Notes: generated by a model from the letters alone, not told the origin. DNA of 57,114 nt from JADFDG01 sp965232985 (GCA_965232985.1 CBDDRC010000007.1:1-57114); one strand, 5' to 3'; counted from the first letter of the stretch, positions 44,005 to 52,798 are shown. Numbers and translations are program-made.

Positions 44005-45969
44005 GTGTCAGAAGCGCAGTTCACCCGCCAGGTGCTGGCATTCAATCAGTGGAAGAAGGACATCATTCGTGAAGCTGTCCGCTTCCGCACCTGGCTGAAC
44101 GGGCACCACCTGATGACTGACGATCTGAAGGAGCAGCTCGACGACGCCCTGCAGCAACTTATTGCCGACCAGATCACCGTTGCCTTTGCTGGCGAATTCT
44201 CGCGCGGCAAGACCGAGCTGATCAACGCGATGTTCTTCTCGCAGTATGGCCGTCGCATACTGCCATCGACCATCGGCCGCACCACGATGTGTCCGACCGA
44301 GTTGTTTTACGACCGGCGTCTCGACAAGTCCTATATCCGCCTGCTGCCGGTGGAAACCCGCGCCAGCGACATCAGCATCGACAACTTCAAGCGGCTGCCG
44401 GACAAGTGGAAGCAGATCGAGCTCGACCCCAACGACCCCGATGCCATGACCATGGCATTTGCCGAAGTCGCGGCAACGAAAATCGTCACCGGCGACATCG
44501 CCGCAAAATTCGGCTTTGATGTCAACGCGCTCGAGCCTGCCGCCGACGGACGCTTCAGCATCCCGGCATGGCGCCATGCACTGATCAGCTTCCGCCATCC
44601 GCTGCTGCAGGAAGGCTTGAATATCGTCGATACGCCGGGGCTCAATGCGCTCGGCTACGAACCGGAACTGACCCTCTCTTTGCTGCCTGACGCGCAGGCA
44701 ATCATCTTCCTGCTCAGCGCCGATACCGGCGTCACGGCCACCGACCTTGAAATCTGGAAAGAACATGTGTCGCACCTCGGTGGGCGCATGCACAAGGGGC
44801 TGTTCGTTGTCATCAACAAGATCGATCTGGTCTGGGACGACATCGAAGGTGATGACCACGTCCACAAGTCGATCGAGAAAATTCGCAAGCTCTCGGCACA
44901 ACAGCTCGGCGTCGAGCTCGATAAGGTCATCACGCTGTCGGCAAAGATGGGCCTCAAGGCAAAGATCGACCGTGACGGCGCCCTGCTCGCGCGCTCCTGC
45001 CTCGATCAGCTCGAAGAACTGATCGCCAGCGGCATCATCGCCGAGAAAGAAAAGCTTTTGCAGGCAACGCTGGTGCGGGCACTGTTCGGCATGATCCAGG
45101 ATGCCCGCGACGCGATTGCCGGACGCGTCGCAGCAATGACTGAACAAAAGCGGGCCATTGGCGACAACATCAGCAACTCACAGAGCGAACTTGTCGCGCT
45201 GACCCGACGCACGAAGCAGGAACAGCAGTTCTTCCAGCGCGCACAGATCGTGCTGAAAAGCGGACGGGCGCTGATTGAAACGCGGCTCCCGGTACTGCTC
45301 TCATGCGTCTCCTCCGACCGGCTGCGCGAACACTACAATGGCGCCAAAATAGTCCTTGAACGCAGCTGGACTGCGACTGGCATCAACGAGTCCATCGACC
45401 ATTTTTTTGCCGCGCTGGAACAGGATCTGCAAAAGCTGGACAGCGAAGCGCACAGCATGAGCCAGGAGATTCAACGTTTTTATGTCGACTGCCGCACCGA
45501 AGGCCTGATCGGCGAGATGAAACTGTCGGCGTTCTCGGCGAAGGAACAGCTCGATTCGCTTGAGCGACTGCACACACAGTCCGGGCGGTACCAGTTGCGG
45601 TTGACGAAACTGGCCAGCGGCCAGGGCCGGGAAGGTACCCGCTTCTTCCATGCCCTGGCCGAAAAAGCACGCGACATCTATGTTGCTGCCGGCCGCAACG
45701 CGCAACACTGGTGCAAGGACGCACTGAACCCGGTGATCCAGAAAGCCGTCGCGCGCCGCAACCTGCTCGGCGAACAGATGCAGCAACTGGCCAAGCTCTC
45801 GCAGGCCGGGCAGACCGGGCAGCAGCGTCTGGCCGAGGTCGAGCGCATCCTCGCCGAACTTGAGCGCCAGCACGCCATGCTCGACAACAGCCTGGCCGTA
45901 TTGAAGCGGCCGGCACCGCAGTTGGCGGTTAGCCGTATTGTCACGCTGGAGAGTAAGCCCCTGGCATAA
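44005..45969 (+). CDS. Dynamin-like GTPase
   Basis: A 654-residue large GTPase. P-loop GEFSRGKT (63-70), G3 DTPG (209-212) and G4 NKID (271-274) are present. After residue ~340 come long helical stretches with heptad-like spacing, as in the stalk of bacterial dynamin-like proteins; a membrane helix is not obvious. GTG 44005 is preferred because GGAG lies about nine bases before it. It lies 26 bases after yggU, between genes that adjoin in relatives. A second GTPase partner, common for bacterial dynamins, is not next to it. A role in membrane remodelling is inferred from the family. Confidence 0.83.
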   Translation: MSEAQFTRQVLAFNQWKKDIIREAVRFRTWLNGHHLMTDDLKEQLDDALQQLIADQITVAFAGEFSRGKTELINAMFFSQYGRRILPSTIGRTTMCPTELFYDRRLDKSYIRLLPVETRASDISIDNFKRLPDKWKQIELDPNDPDAMTMAFAEVAATKIVTGDIAAKFGFDVNALEPAADGRFSIPAWRHALISFRHPLLQEGLNIVDTPGLNALGYEPELTLSLLPDAQAIIFLLSADTGVTATDLEIWKEHVSHLGGRMHKGLFVVINKIDLVWDDIEGDDHVHKSIEKIRKLSAQQLGVELDKVITLSAKMGLKAKIDRDGALLARSCLDQLEELIASGIIAEKEKLLQATLVRALFGMIQDARDAIAGRVAAMTEQKRAIGDNISNSQSELVALTRRTKQEQQFFQRAQIVLKSGRALIETRLPVLLSCVSSDRLREHYNGAKIVLERSWTATGINESIDHFFAALEQDLQKLDSEAHSMSQEIQRFYVDCRTEGLIGEMKLSAFSAKEQLDSLERLHTQSGRYQLRLTKLASGQGREGTRFFHALAEKARDIYVAAGRNAQHWCKDALNPVIQKAVARRNLLGEQMQQLAKLSQAGQTGQQRLAEVERILAELERQHAMLDNSLAVLKRPAPQLAVSRIVTLESKPLA

Positions 45970-46023
45970 CGTCCCGGAGTAACACTCTGCTGTCCGGTCG
46001 CATCCGGATATGTTTTTCGCCCG

Positions 46024-46029
46024 TATAAT
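46024..46029 (+). promoter_or_regulatory. -10 element upstream of metX
   Basis: A perfect TATAAT ends 27 bases before the preferred metX ATG. No good -35 hexamer sits 16-18 bases upstream, so activity may need an activator. If start occurs near 46036, the ATG at 46042 would have almost no leader, which favours the ATG at 46057. Confidence 0.45.
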
Positions 46030-46056
46030 CAGCCGCCCCTGATGCGAGTCCCCGCA

Positions 46057-47247
46057 ATGCCCGAGGTCATCCCCGCCGATAACACCCGCGTCCCCGGCTC
46101 GGTCGGCATTGTTGTCCCCCAAACGGCGCACTTCGACGTGCCGCTCGCCCTTGAGTGCCACCGCACGCTCGCCGGTTACGATCTTGTCTACGAAACCTAC
46201 GGCACCCTGAATGCGGATGCCTCCAATGCGGTGCTGATTTGCCATGCGCTCTCCGGCAGCCACCACGCGGCCGGCTTCCACAAGGCCGCCGACAGCAAGC
46301 CTGGCTGGTGGGACACCTGCATCGGCCCGGGCAAGCCAATCGACACCAACCTTTTTTTCGTTGTTTGCCCGAACAACCTCGGCAGCTGCTATGGCTCCAC
46401 CGGCCCCACCAACGTCAACCCGGAAACCGGCCGCCCCTGGGGTTCCGACTTTCCGCTGGTGACGGTCAGGGACTGGGTGAAATCGCAGGCGGCGCTTGCC
46501 GACCGGCTCGGTATCCATCAATGGGCCGCCGTCGTTGGCGGCAGCCTCGGCGGCATGCAGGCGCTGCAGTGGGCCATCGATTTCCCGGAGCGCATCCGCC
46601 ATGCGCTGGTGATCGCCTCGGCACCGAAACTCTCGGCGCAGAACATCGGCTTCAACGAAGTGGCGCGGCAGGCAATCCTCAACGACCCGAATTTCCACGC
46701 CGGGCATTATTACCAGCACGACACTTTCCCCAAGCAGGGGCTGATCCTCGCGCGCATGGTCGGCCACATCACCTACCTCAGCGACGAAGCAATGAAGCAG
46801 AAATTCGGCCGCGACCTGCAAAGCGGCAAATTTCAGTTCGGCTTCGATGTCGAGTTTCAGGTGGAAAGCTACCTTCGCCACCAGGGTGAGCAGTTCTCGA
46901 AATTCTTCGATGCCAACACCTATCTGCTGATGACCAAGGCGCTCGATTATTTCGATCCTGCACGCGATTTCGACAACGATCTGGTAAAAGCGCTGGCCGG
47001 CGCCAAAGCGTCATTCTTCGTCGCCTCATTCACCACCGACTGGCGCTTCTCGCCGGAGCGCTCCCGCGAGATCGTCAATGCATTGCTGAAAAACCGCAAG
47101 AACGTCTGCTATGCAGACATCAATGCGCCGCAAGGCCACGATTCGTTTCTTCTCGACAACGCGCGTTATCTAGACCTGTTCAGCGCCTATATGTCACGCA
47201 TCGCCCGCGAGATGTCGCTAAAACTCTCGCCGGAAGGCAGGAACTGA
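46057..47247 (+). CDS. metX: Homoserine O-acyltransferase MetX
   Basis: A 396-residue alpha/beta hydrolase-fold enzyme for the first committed step of methionine synthesis. VICHALSGSHHAAG, the GGSLGGMQALQW nucleophile elbow (catalytic Ser), TDWRFSP (Asp) and APQGHDSFL (His) form the site. Pseudomonas homologues use succinyl-CoA; the substrate here is not proven. I chose ATG 46057 because homologues begin MP-x-V-x-P-x-D. ATG 46042 is possible. The stop is one base before metW. Confidence 0.95.
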   Translation: MPEVIPADNTRVPGSVGIVVPQTAHFDVPLALECHRTLAGYDLVYETYGTLNADASNAVLICHALSGSHHAAGFHKAADSKPGWWDTCIGPGKPIDTNLFFVVCPNNLGSCYGSTGPTNVNPETGRPWGSDFPLVTVRDWVKSQAALADRLGIHQWAAVVGGSLGGMQALQWAIDFPERIRHALVIASAPKLSAQNIGFNEVARQAILNDPNFHAGHYYQHDTFPKQGLILARMVGHITYLSDEAMKQKFGRDLQSGKFQFGFDVEFQVESYLRHQGEQFSKFFDANTYLLMTKALDYFDPARDFDNDLVKALAGAKASFFVASFTTDWRFSPERSREIVNALLKNRKNVCYADINAPQGHDSFLLDNARYLDLFSAYMSRIAREMSLKLSPEGRN

Positions 47248-47248
47248 C

Positions 47249-47842
47249 ATGCGCGCTGAATACGAACTGATTTCGAAATGGATCGCGCCGAACTCCCGCG
47301 TGCTCGACCTTGGCTGCGGTGAAGGTGACCTCCTGGCGCACCTGCACGACGCGCTCAATGTGACCGGCTACGGCATCGAGATCGGTCACAATGAAATTCG
47401 CGCCTGCGTTGAAAAAGGCGTCAACGTGATCGAACAGGACATCGACGGCGGCCTGCGCAATTTCGATGACGGAAGCTTCGATACCGTTGTCATGACGCAG
47501 GCGCTGCAGGCACTGCATCGGCCCAACCTGGTCATAGGTGAGATGCTTCGCGTCGGCCGAGAGGCAATCGTTACCTTTCCGAATTTCGGGCATTGGCGCC
47601 CACGGCTGCATATCGCGCTGAAGGGCCGCATGCCGATCAGCAAATCGCTGCCGCACCAATGGTATGACACGCCGAACATCCACCTGTGCACCTTCCGCGA
47701 CTTCGAGGTGCTTTGCCGTGATAACCGCTGGCGAGTCCTGGAGCGGCTGGTCGCCGATGCCAATCATGTGCAAGGCGCGCTGATGCAATCGCTGCCGAAC
47801 CTCCTCGGCGAGATCGCCATCTACCGGCTCACCCGCAAGTGA
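47249..47842 (+). CDS. metW: Methionine biosynthesis protein MetW
   Basis: A 197-residue methyltransferase-fold protein with VLDLGCGEGDLL as the ligand loop and MTQALQALHRP, VTFPNFGHWRPR, and LPHQWYDTPNIHLCT signatures. MetW is required together with MetX for full acyltransferase activity in several Proteobacteria. It starts one base after metX, so the two are coupled. Confidence 0.95.
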   Translation: MRAEYELISKWIAPNSRVLDLGCGEGDLLAHLHDALNVTGYGIEIGHNEIRACVEKGVNVIEQDIDGGLRNFDDGSFDTVVMTQALQALHRPNLVIGEMLRVGREAIVTFPNFGHWRPRLHIALKGRMPISKSLPHQWYDTPNIHLCTFRDFEVLCRDNRWRVLERLVADANHVQGALMQSLPNLLGEIAIYRLTRK

Positions 47843-47873
47843 TATACCGGCCGCGCCTGGCAAGGTAACTCGC

Positions 47874-48494
47874 ATGAGCAGGATTCATTTCCCAGGAAAA
47901 ATCGTCCTTGCCAGCAGCAACAAGGGCAAGCTGCGCGAAATGCAGTATGTGCTCTGCCCGCTCGGTTTCGAGGTCGTCGCGCAAAGTGATTTAAACGTAC
48001 CGGATGCCGACGAAACCGGCCTGTCGTTCGTTGAGAACGCCATCATCAAGGCGCGCAACGCCGCGCAACACACCGGGCTGCCGGCAATTGCCGATGATTC
48101 CGGCCTCGAGGTCGACGCGCTGGCCGGCGTACCGGGCATCTACAGCGCGCGCTATGCCGGCACCCCTGTTGCGAACGGCACGGTCGATGCCGCGAACAAC
48201 AGCAAACTACTGGCTGAACTTGCCGCCCGCGGTGTGCGCGATGCCACAGCCCGTTTCCAGTGCGTGCTGGTGTTCATGCGTCATGCCGCCGACCCCGTCC
48301 CGCTGATCGCGCAGGGCACCTGGGAAGGCGTGATCGCCGCCGCACCGCGTGGCGCCGACGGGTTCGGCTACGACCCCCTGTTCTTCGTTGCGCAAGAAGG
48401 CTGCACGGCGGCCGAACTCGCGCCGGCACGCAAAAATCTGCTCAGCCATCGCGCGCAGGCGTTGGTGCAACTCGCTGCGCTGCTGCGCCGATGA
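47874..48494 (+). CDS. rdgB: dITP/XTP pyrophosphatase (RdgB/HAM1)
   Basis: A 206-residue nucleotide-pool cleaning enzyme. LASSNKGKLREM, ETGLSFVENAIIKAR, ADDSGLEVDAL, and GFGYDPLFF are the HAM1 motifs; the SHRAQAL segment lies near the end. It hydrolyses non-canonical purine triphosphates to monophosphates. The stop overlaps the hemW start (ATGA). Confidence 0.96.
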   Translation: MSRIHFPGKIVLASSNKGKLREMQYVLCPLGFEVVAQSDLNVPDADETGLSFVENAIIKARNAAQHTGLPAIADDSGLEVDALAGVPGIYSARYAGTPVANGTVDAANNSKLLAELAARGVRDATARFQCVLVFMRHAADPVPLIAQGTWEGVIAAAPRGADGFGYDPLFFVAQEGCTAAELAPARKNLLSHRAQALVQLAALLRR

Positions 48495-49669
48495 GCTTGC
48501 CGCCACTCGCACTTTATGTGCATGTGCCATGGTGCGTGCGCAAATGCCCTTACTGCGATTTCAATTCGCACGAAGCCGGCGGTGCGCTGCCCGAACGCGA
48601 ATACGTCGACGCGCTGCTCGCCGATCTGGCTCTGGATCTCGAGATGGTGCAGGACCGGGAAATCACCAGTATTTTTATCGGCGGCGGGACACCCAGCCTT
48701 TTTTCGCCGGCCGCCTATGAGCGACTGTTTGCCGGGCTGCGCGACGCGTTGCGCTTCGCGGCCGACATCGAGATTACCCTTGAGGCCAATCCCGGCACGG
48801 CCGAGCAAGAGAAGTTCCGCGCCTATCGTGCGCTCGGCATCAATCGCCTGTCGATCGGCGTGCAATCGTTCAACGCGGCGCAGTTACAGGTGCTTGGCCG
48901 TATCCACGGTCGCGATGAAGCAATCCGCGCTACCGAGGCGGCGCGCGCTGCGGGCTTTGCCAGCATCAATCTCGATGTGATGCACGGATTGCCCGGGCAA
49001 TCGGTTGCCGAGGCCATGGCCGATATCGATCAGGCCATCGCACTCGCCCCAACGCATATCAGCTGGTACCAGCTCACCATCGAGCCGAACACGGTTTTTT
49101 TCGCGCAGCCGCCGACACTGCCGGGGGACGATGCGCTCGCTGATATCGAAGACGAAGGTTTCGCGCGCCTTGCTGCCGCCGGCTATGCGCGCTACGAAAT
49201 CAGCGCCTTCGCCCAGCCTGGCCAACAGTGCCGGCACAATCGCAATTACTGGGAATTCGGCGACTACCTGGCAATCGGCGCCGGTGCGCACGGCAAGATC
49301 ACCCGCCGCGACCGCAGCGTATCGCGTTACCGGAAGACGCGCCTGCCAAAAGACTATTTGCATGCCGCACCGGGAGGGCTTGCCCACACAAAGCACATCA
49401 CTGCGCATGGCAACCCGTTCACGAGCGAACAGTTGCTGATACCGGCAGCAGAGCTGCCCTTCGAGTTCATGCTCAATGCGTTGCGGCTCACCCGTGGCGT
49501 TGATGCCGCACTGTTCGCCGCCCACACCGGCCTGTCACTTGACGCTATTGCTCCAATCCAGGCCGCGTTGCGCAGCCGTGGCCTGCTGATCGACGACACA
49601 TCGCGCCTCGCCTGCACCCCGAGGGGCCTGCGCTTTCTGAACGATGTGGTCAACGCGTTTTGCCACTGA
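48491..49669 (+). CDS. hemW: HemW heme-chaperone, radical-SAM family
   Basis: A 392-residue radical-SAM-like protein. The cluster motif C-x3-C-x2-C is in VPWCVRKCPYCDFNSH, as in both HemN and HemW; IGGGTPSLF and SIGVQSFN follow. HemW proteins are heme chaperones rather than coproporphyrinogen oxidases, and the shorter N terminus supports HemW. It overlaps rdgB by four bases and converges with trmB. Confidence 0.93.
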   Translation: MSLPPLALYVHVPWCVRKCPYCDFNSHEAGGALPEREYVDALLADLALDLEMVQDREITSIFIGGGTPSLFSPAAYERLFAGLRDALRFAADIEITLEANPGTAEQEKFRAYRALGINRLSIGVQSFNAAQLQVLGRIHGRDEAIRATEAARAAGFASINLDVMHGLPGQSVAEAMADIDQAIALAPTHISWYQLTIEPNTVFFAQPPTLPGDDALADIEDEGFARLAAAGYARYEISAFAQPGQQCRHNRNYWEFGDYLAIGAGAHGKITRRDRSVSRYRKTRLPKDYLHAAPGGLAHTKHITAHGNPFTSEQLLIPAAELPFEFMLNALRLTRGVDAALFAAHTGLSLDAIAPIQAALRSRGLLIDDTSRLACTPRGLRFLNDVVNAFCH

Positions 49670-49680
49670 ACGGCCGGTGC

Positions 49681-50394
49681 TCAGCGCTGAAACAGCAGAT
49701 CCCATACCCCGTGGCCAAGCCGCTCGCCACGCGCCTCGAACTTGGTGTCCGGTCGCCAGGCCGGCTGCTCCACGTAATCGCCCGTCAGCGACACATTCAC
49801 CAGCGCCGGCTCCGCGCGCAGCACCTCCAGCATCCATGCCGCATACGGCTGCCAATCGGTGGCGAAATGAAGGAGCCCGCCGGGCTTCAGCTTGCGCACC
49901 AGCAGCGCGACAAACGCCGGCTGGACGATGCGCCGCTTGTGGTGCCGCTTCTTGTGCCAGGGATCGGGAAAGTACAGCTGCACACGGTCCACCGATGCCT
50001 CCGGCAGCATGTTTGCCAGCACCTCGAGCGCATCGTGATGCAATGTGCGCACATTCTTGAGCGACTTTTCCTCGATCCCCATCAACAATGCGCCGACACC
50101 GGGTGTGTGCACTTCAATGCCGAGGAAATTCTTTTCCGGTTCCGCCTGTGCCATCGTCAGCAATGAAGCGCCCATGCCGTAACCGATTTCCAGCACCAGC
50201 GGTGCTGTGCGCTCGAACAGTATGGCTGCATCGAGCGCCTGCGCACGGTAGTCAACGCCGAAGTGCGGCCACAGTTCACCGAGTGCGCGCTCCTGGCCTT
50301 TCGTCAAACGGCCTTCGCGCAGCACAAAGCTGCGCACCTTGCGCAAGGGTACGCCGGTTTCTGGATCGAACTCGGGGGTGTAGACGTCGCTCAT
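49681..50394 (-). CDS. trmB: tRNA (guanine-N7-)-methyltransferase
   Basis: A 237-residue enzyme forming m7G46 in tRNA with S-adenosylmethionine. RSFVLREGRLTKGQ, VLEIGYGMGASLL (ligand loop), LYFPDPWHKKRHHKRR (catalytic and tRNA-binding) and TDWQPYA are diagnostic. It starts nine bases after thiG on the same strand. Confidence 0.96.
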   Translation of the reverse strand: MSDVYTPEFDPETGVPLRKVRSFVLREGRLTKGQERALGELWPHFGVDYRAQALDAAILFERTAPLVLEIGYGMGASLLTMAQAEPEKNFLGIEVHTPGVGALLMGIEEKSLKNVRTLHHDALEVLANMLPEASVDRVQLYFPDPWHKKRHHKRRIVQPAFVALLVRKLKPGGLLHFATDWQPYAAWMLEVLRAEPALVNVSLTGDYVEQPAWRPDTKFEARGERLGHGVWDLLFQR

Positions 50395-50403
50395 TATGCT
50401 GTA

Positions 50404-51186
50404 TCAGGAAAGCAGGCCGCCCAACGGCGACGAGGCACTGGCGTAAAGCTTTTTCGGCATGCGTCCGGCAAGAAACGCCTCGCGCCCGGCTTCCACCGCC
50501 TTCTTCATTGCCGACGCCATCAGCACCGGATTTTTCGCAGCGGCAATGGCGGTATTCATCAACACACCGGCGCACCCGAGCTCCATCGCGATCGCCGCAT
50601 CGCTCGCCGTGCCAACCCCGGCATCGACCAGGATCGGCACCTTCGCCTGCTCCAGAATGATGCGCAGATTGTAGGGGTTGACGATGCCCAGCCCCGAACC
50701 GATCAACGAGCCCAGCGGCATCACCGCAATGCAGCCGACTTCCTCCAGTTGCTTCGCAATCACCGGATCATCGCTGGTATAGACCATCACATGAAAGCCG
50801 TCCTTCACCAGCTCTGCAGCAGCTGCGAGCGTCTCGGTGACATGCGGAAACAGTGTCTTCTGATCCGCAAGCACTTCCAGTTTCACCAGACTGTGACCAT
50901 CGAGCAGCTCGCGCGCCAGGCGACAGGTGCGCACCGCATCCTTCGCGTTGTAGCAACCGGCCGTGTTCGGCAGGATCGTGTATTTCAACGGCGACACATA
51001 ATCGAGCAGGTTGGGCTCGTTCTTTTCCTGGCCGATATTGGTGCGGCGAATCGCGACCGTCACGATCTCGGCGCCGCTGGCCTCGATGGCCGCACGCGTC
51101 TCATCGAAATCCCTGTACTTGCCGGTGCCCACCAGCAGCCGCGAGCTGTATGTCTTACCGGCGAGGGTGAAACGATCATTACTCAT
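50404..51186 (-). CDS. thiG: Thiazole synthase
   Basis: A 260-residue TIM-barrel enzyme that forms the thiamine thiazole from deoxyxylulose phosphate, dehydroglycine and ThiS-thiocarboxylate. YSSRLLVGTGKY, TNIGQ, VKLEVL (Schiff-base lysine), MPLGSLIGSG and DAGVGTASDAA are visible. It follows thiS by 21 bases. Confidence 0.97.
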   Translation of the reverse strand: MSNDRFTLAGKTYSSRLLVGTGKYRDFDETRAAIEASGAEIVTVAIRRTNIGQEKNEPNLLDYVSPLKYTILPNTAGCYNAKDAVRTCRLARELLDGHSLVKLEVLADQKTLFPHVTETLAAAAELVKDGFHVMVYTSDDPVIAKQLEEVGCIAVMPLGSLIGSGLGIVNPYNLRIILEQAKVPILVDAGVGTASDAAIAMELGCAGVLMNTAIAAAKNPVLMASAMKKAVEAGREAFLAGRMPKKLYASASSPLGGLLS

Positions 51187-51207
51187 GATGATTCTCTGGA
51201 AAAATTC

Positions 51208-51408
51208 TCAACCGCCACCGATTGCATGCACGATCTCGACACGGTCGTTGTCGCGCAGTAATGTCTGCGCGTGCACGGCTTTTGGCACGATCTCCTCGTT
51301 CACTTCCACCGCCACCCGGCGGCCTGCCAGATCGAGCGCTGCGACCAGCATGGCAATCGTTGTGCCATTTGCCAGCTCGCGCATCTCACCGTTGACGAAA
51401 ACCTTCAT
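51208..51408 (-). CDS. thiS: Sulfur carrier protein ThiS
   Basis: A 66-residue ubiquitin-like protein ending in Gly-Gly-Gly; the terminal glycine receives sulfur as a thiocarboxylate for ThiG. NGEMRELANGTTI and RVAVEVNEEIVPK are family strands. The start overlaps the stop of a short upstream reading frame (ATGA). No thiamine-pyrophosphate riboswitch is visible before it. Confidence 0.95.
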   Translation of the reverse strand: MKVFVNGEMRELANGTTIAMLVAALDLAGRRVAVEVNEEIVPKAVHAQTLLRDNDRVEIVHAIGGG

Positions 51409-51482
51409 GCGTTCGCACCGAAGGTGCCGGCCGTTGCGACAGGCACGCCATTCACTGCGCCGGCGACAATTATCCAGTTCAT
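51405..51482 (-). pseudogene. Short upstream reading frame, possible remnant of a DUF423 membrane protein
   Basis: A 25-codon frame starts at ATG 51482 and ends in TGA overlapping the thiS ATG. It encodes a hydrophobic peptide with AGAVNG and AGTFGANA, resembling the N terminus of DUF423/YgdD proteins (A-x-x-G...GAFGAHA). A full protein has about 120 residues. It is either the stump of a deleted gene or a small leader coupled to thiS. The match is short. Confidence 0.4.
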
Positions 51483-51504
51483 GGTGTATTCACGGGCCTG
51501 AAAC

Positions 51505-51533
51505 AAAAAGGGCCGCGTGATTATACGCGGCCC
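51505..51533 (-). terminator. Intrinsic terminator of rpoH
   Basis: A perfect nine-pair stem (GGGCCGCGT at 51510-51518 with ACGCGGCCC at 51525-51533) has a six-base loop. Read on the minus strand it is followed by TTTTTG. It begins 22 bases after the rpoH stop and separates rpoH from thiS. Confidence 0.88.
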
Positions 51534-51555
51534 TCCGGACAGTCTCCCGCAGAAA

Positions 51556-52473
51556 TCAGGCCGCCAGCGTCGTTGCCTCCAGCATCGCCGCCTTCAGCTT
51601 CTTCATGGCGTTCACTTCCAGCTGGCGAATCCGCTCGGCAGACACACCGTACTGGTCAGCCAGCTCCTGCAGGGTCGCCTTGTTGTCCTCGCGCAGCCAG
51701 CGGCGATCGAGGATGTCGCGTGAGCGTGCATCAAGCCCTCTCATGGCCTCGTGCAGGCGCCCGCTCTCATCCTGCTCGCTGTCCTCCTGTTCCAGCGCCA
51801 GTGCCGGATCGGCATCGGCGGCCACCAGATACTGCGCAGGTGCCATCGGCGCGTCTTCATCATCATCGGCGGTGATGTCGAAACTCGTGTCGTGCGCGTA
51901 AAGGCGACCTTCCATCTCATACACCTGCGCGACGGGCACATTGAGATCCTTTGCCACCTGCTCGGCTTCAGCCAGCGTCATGCGGCCGACGCGCTTCTTG
52001 GCGCCACGCAAATTGAAGAACAGCTTACGCTGCGCCTTGGTGGTGGCGACCTTGACGATGCGCCAGTTGCGCAGCACGTATTCGTGGATTTCGGCCTTGA
52101 TCCAGTGCACGGCGAACGACACCAGCCGCACCCCGATGGCCGGATCAAAGCGCTTCACCGCCTTCATCAGACCGACATTGCCTTCCTGGATCAGATCGGC
52201 CTGCGGCAGACCGTAGCCCTGATATCCACGGGCAACGTGCACCACAAAACGCAGATTCGAGAGCACCAACTGGCGAGCGGCGTCCAGGTCTTCGGCATCG
52301 TGATAGCGGCGCGCGAGCGCCTGCTCATCCTCAAAGGAGAGCAGCGGCACGTTGTTCACCGCCGCGACATAGGCTTCCAGACTCGCGCCTGGCACCGACA
52401 AAGACGGCATGGACAGCGGCGACACAGACAGCACCGGAGCCGCAAGGGCAGCTGTTTTAAGGGTTGCAGACAT
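51556..52473 (-). CDS. rpoH: Heat-shock sigma factor RpoH (sigma-32)
   Basis: A 305-residue sigma-70-family factor. Region 2 has NLRFVVHVARGYQGYGLPQADLIQEGNVGLMKAV; the RpoH box QRKLFFNLR distinguishes it from other group 3 factors. Region 4 has a helix-turn-helix (TLQELADQYGVSAERIRQLE). The N terminus has about 20 extra Ala/Ser/Pro/Leu residues compared with E. coli. An AGGAGAG ribosome site precedes the ATG and a perfect CIRCE operator lies 34 bases before it, so both HrcA and the usual RpoH controls may act. Confidence 0.96.
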   Translation of the reverse strand: MSATLKTAALAAPVLSVSPLSMPSLSVPGASLEAYVAAVNNVPLLSFEDEQALARRYHDAEDLDAARQLVLSNLRFVVHVARGYQGYGLPQADLIQEGNVGLMKAVKRFDPAIGVRLVSFAVHWIKAEIHEYVLRNWRIVKVATTKAQRKLFFNLRGAKKRVGRMTLAEAEQVAKDLNVPVAQVYEMEGRLYAHDTSFDITADDDEDAPMAPAQYLVAADADPALALEQEDSEQDESGRLHEAMRGLDARSRDILDRRWLREDNKATLQELADQYGVSAERIRQLEVNAMKKLKAAMLEATTLAA

Positions 52474-52506
52474 CGTGGATACCTCTCCTGTTGCGCTGGG
52501 CCAATG

Positions 52507-52533
52507 TTAGCACTCGGCCGGTGAGAGTGCTAA
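52507..52533. promoter_or_regulatory. CIRCE operator (HrcA-binding site) upstream of rpoH
   Basis: TTAGCACTC-N9-GAGTGCTAA, a perfect match to the CIRCE inverted repeat including the nine-base spacer. It sits 34 bases before the rpoH ATG, overlapping the probable promoter region. HrcA, not encoded in this window, binds CIRCE and releases it on heat stress. This places the heat-shock sigma factor under the HrcA repressor. Confidence 0.93.
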
Positions 52534-52601
52534 CAAGAGAAGAAGTTCCCGGATAAATTTCTTTTAAAACATAGAGATAGTTGCCACACCGCCTATTGAA
52601 T

Positions 52602-52748
52602 TCCACCCAATCTTGACCCGGCGTTTTCATCCAATTCTGGGCCGCCAATACGGGTATTTTTTGCACTTCTATCAATAGGTTGCGATGTTCTCTGGCGGGT
52701 CAACGCGGAAGGGAAATTTCCCACCGAAGTGGGTCGATTTTGGGTGGA
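52602..52748. repeat. Imperfect 18-base inverted repeat flanking about 110 bases
   Basis: The arm at 52602-52619 (TCCACCCAATCTTGACCC) is repeated in inverted form at 52731-52748 (GGGTCGATTTTGGGTGGA), with 15 of 18 bases matching. The enclosed DNA has no gene. Repeated GGGT/CAATTCTG-like words of this kind occur at ends of IS21-type elements, so this may be an insertion-sequence scar (inference). Confidence 0.45.
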
Positions 52749-52769
52749 CGCCAACAGGTGTGGCTCAAA

Positions 52770-52788
52770 ATGGGTGTAAATGGGTGTA
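52770..52788 (+). repeat. Tandem ATGGGTGTA repeat in front of the Fic gene
   Basis: ATGGGTGTA occurs at 52770 and again at 52780, one helical turn apart, ending 10 bases before the Fic start. The position suits an operator for autoregulation by the C-terminal winged helix of the Fic protein (inference). Confidence 0.5.
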
Positions 52789-52798
52789 GTATTGGTTC

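Noticed and set aside
50263..51261. 332-codon plus-strand frame opposite trmB and thiG
   Set aside because: Shadow of two conserved genes; the composition is rich in His, Arg and Gln without domains.
51409..51504. Thiamine-pyrophosphate riboswitch upstream of thiS
   Set aside because: The conserved CUGAGA-type core is absent, and the space is short and directly downstream of the rpoH terminator.
52457..52675. 72-codon minus-strand frame upstream of rpoH
   Set aside because: It crosses the CIRCE operator and the rpoH start, has no homology I recognise and no ribosome site.
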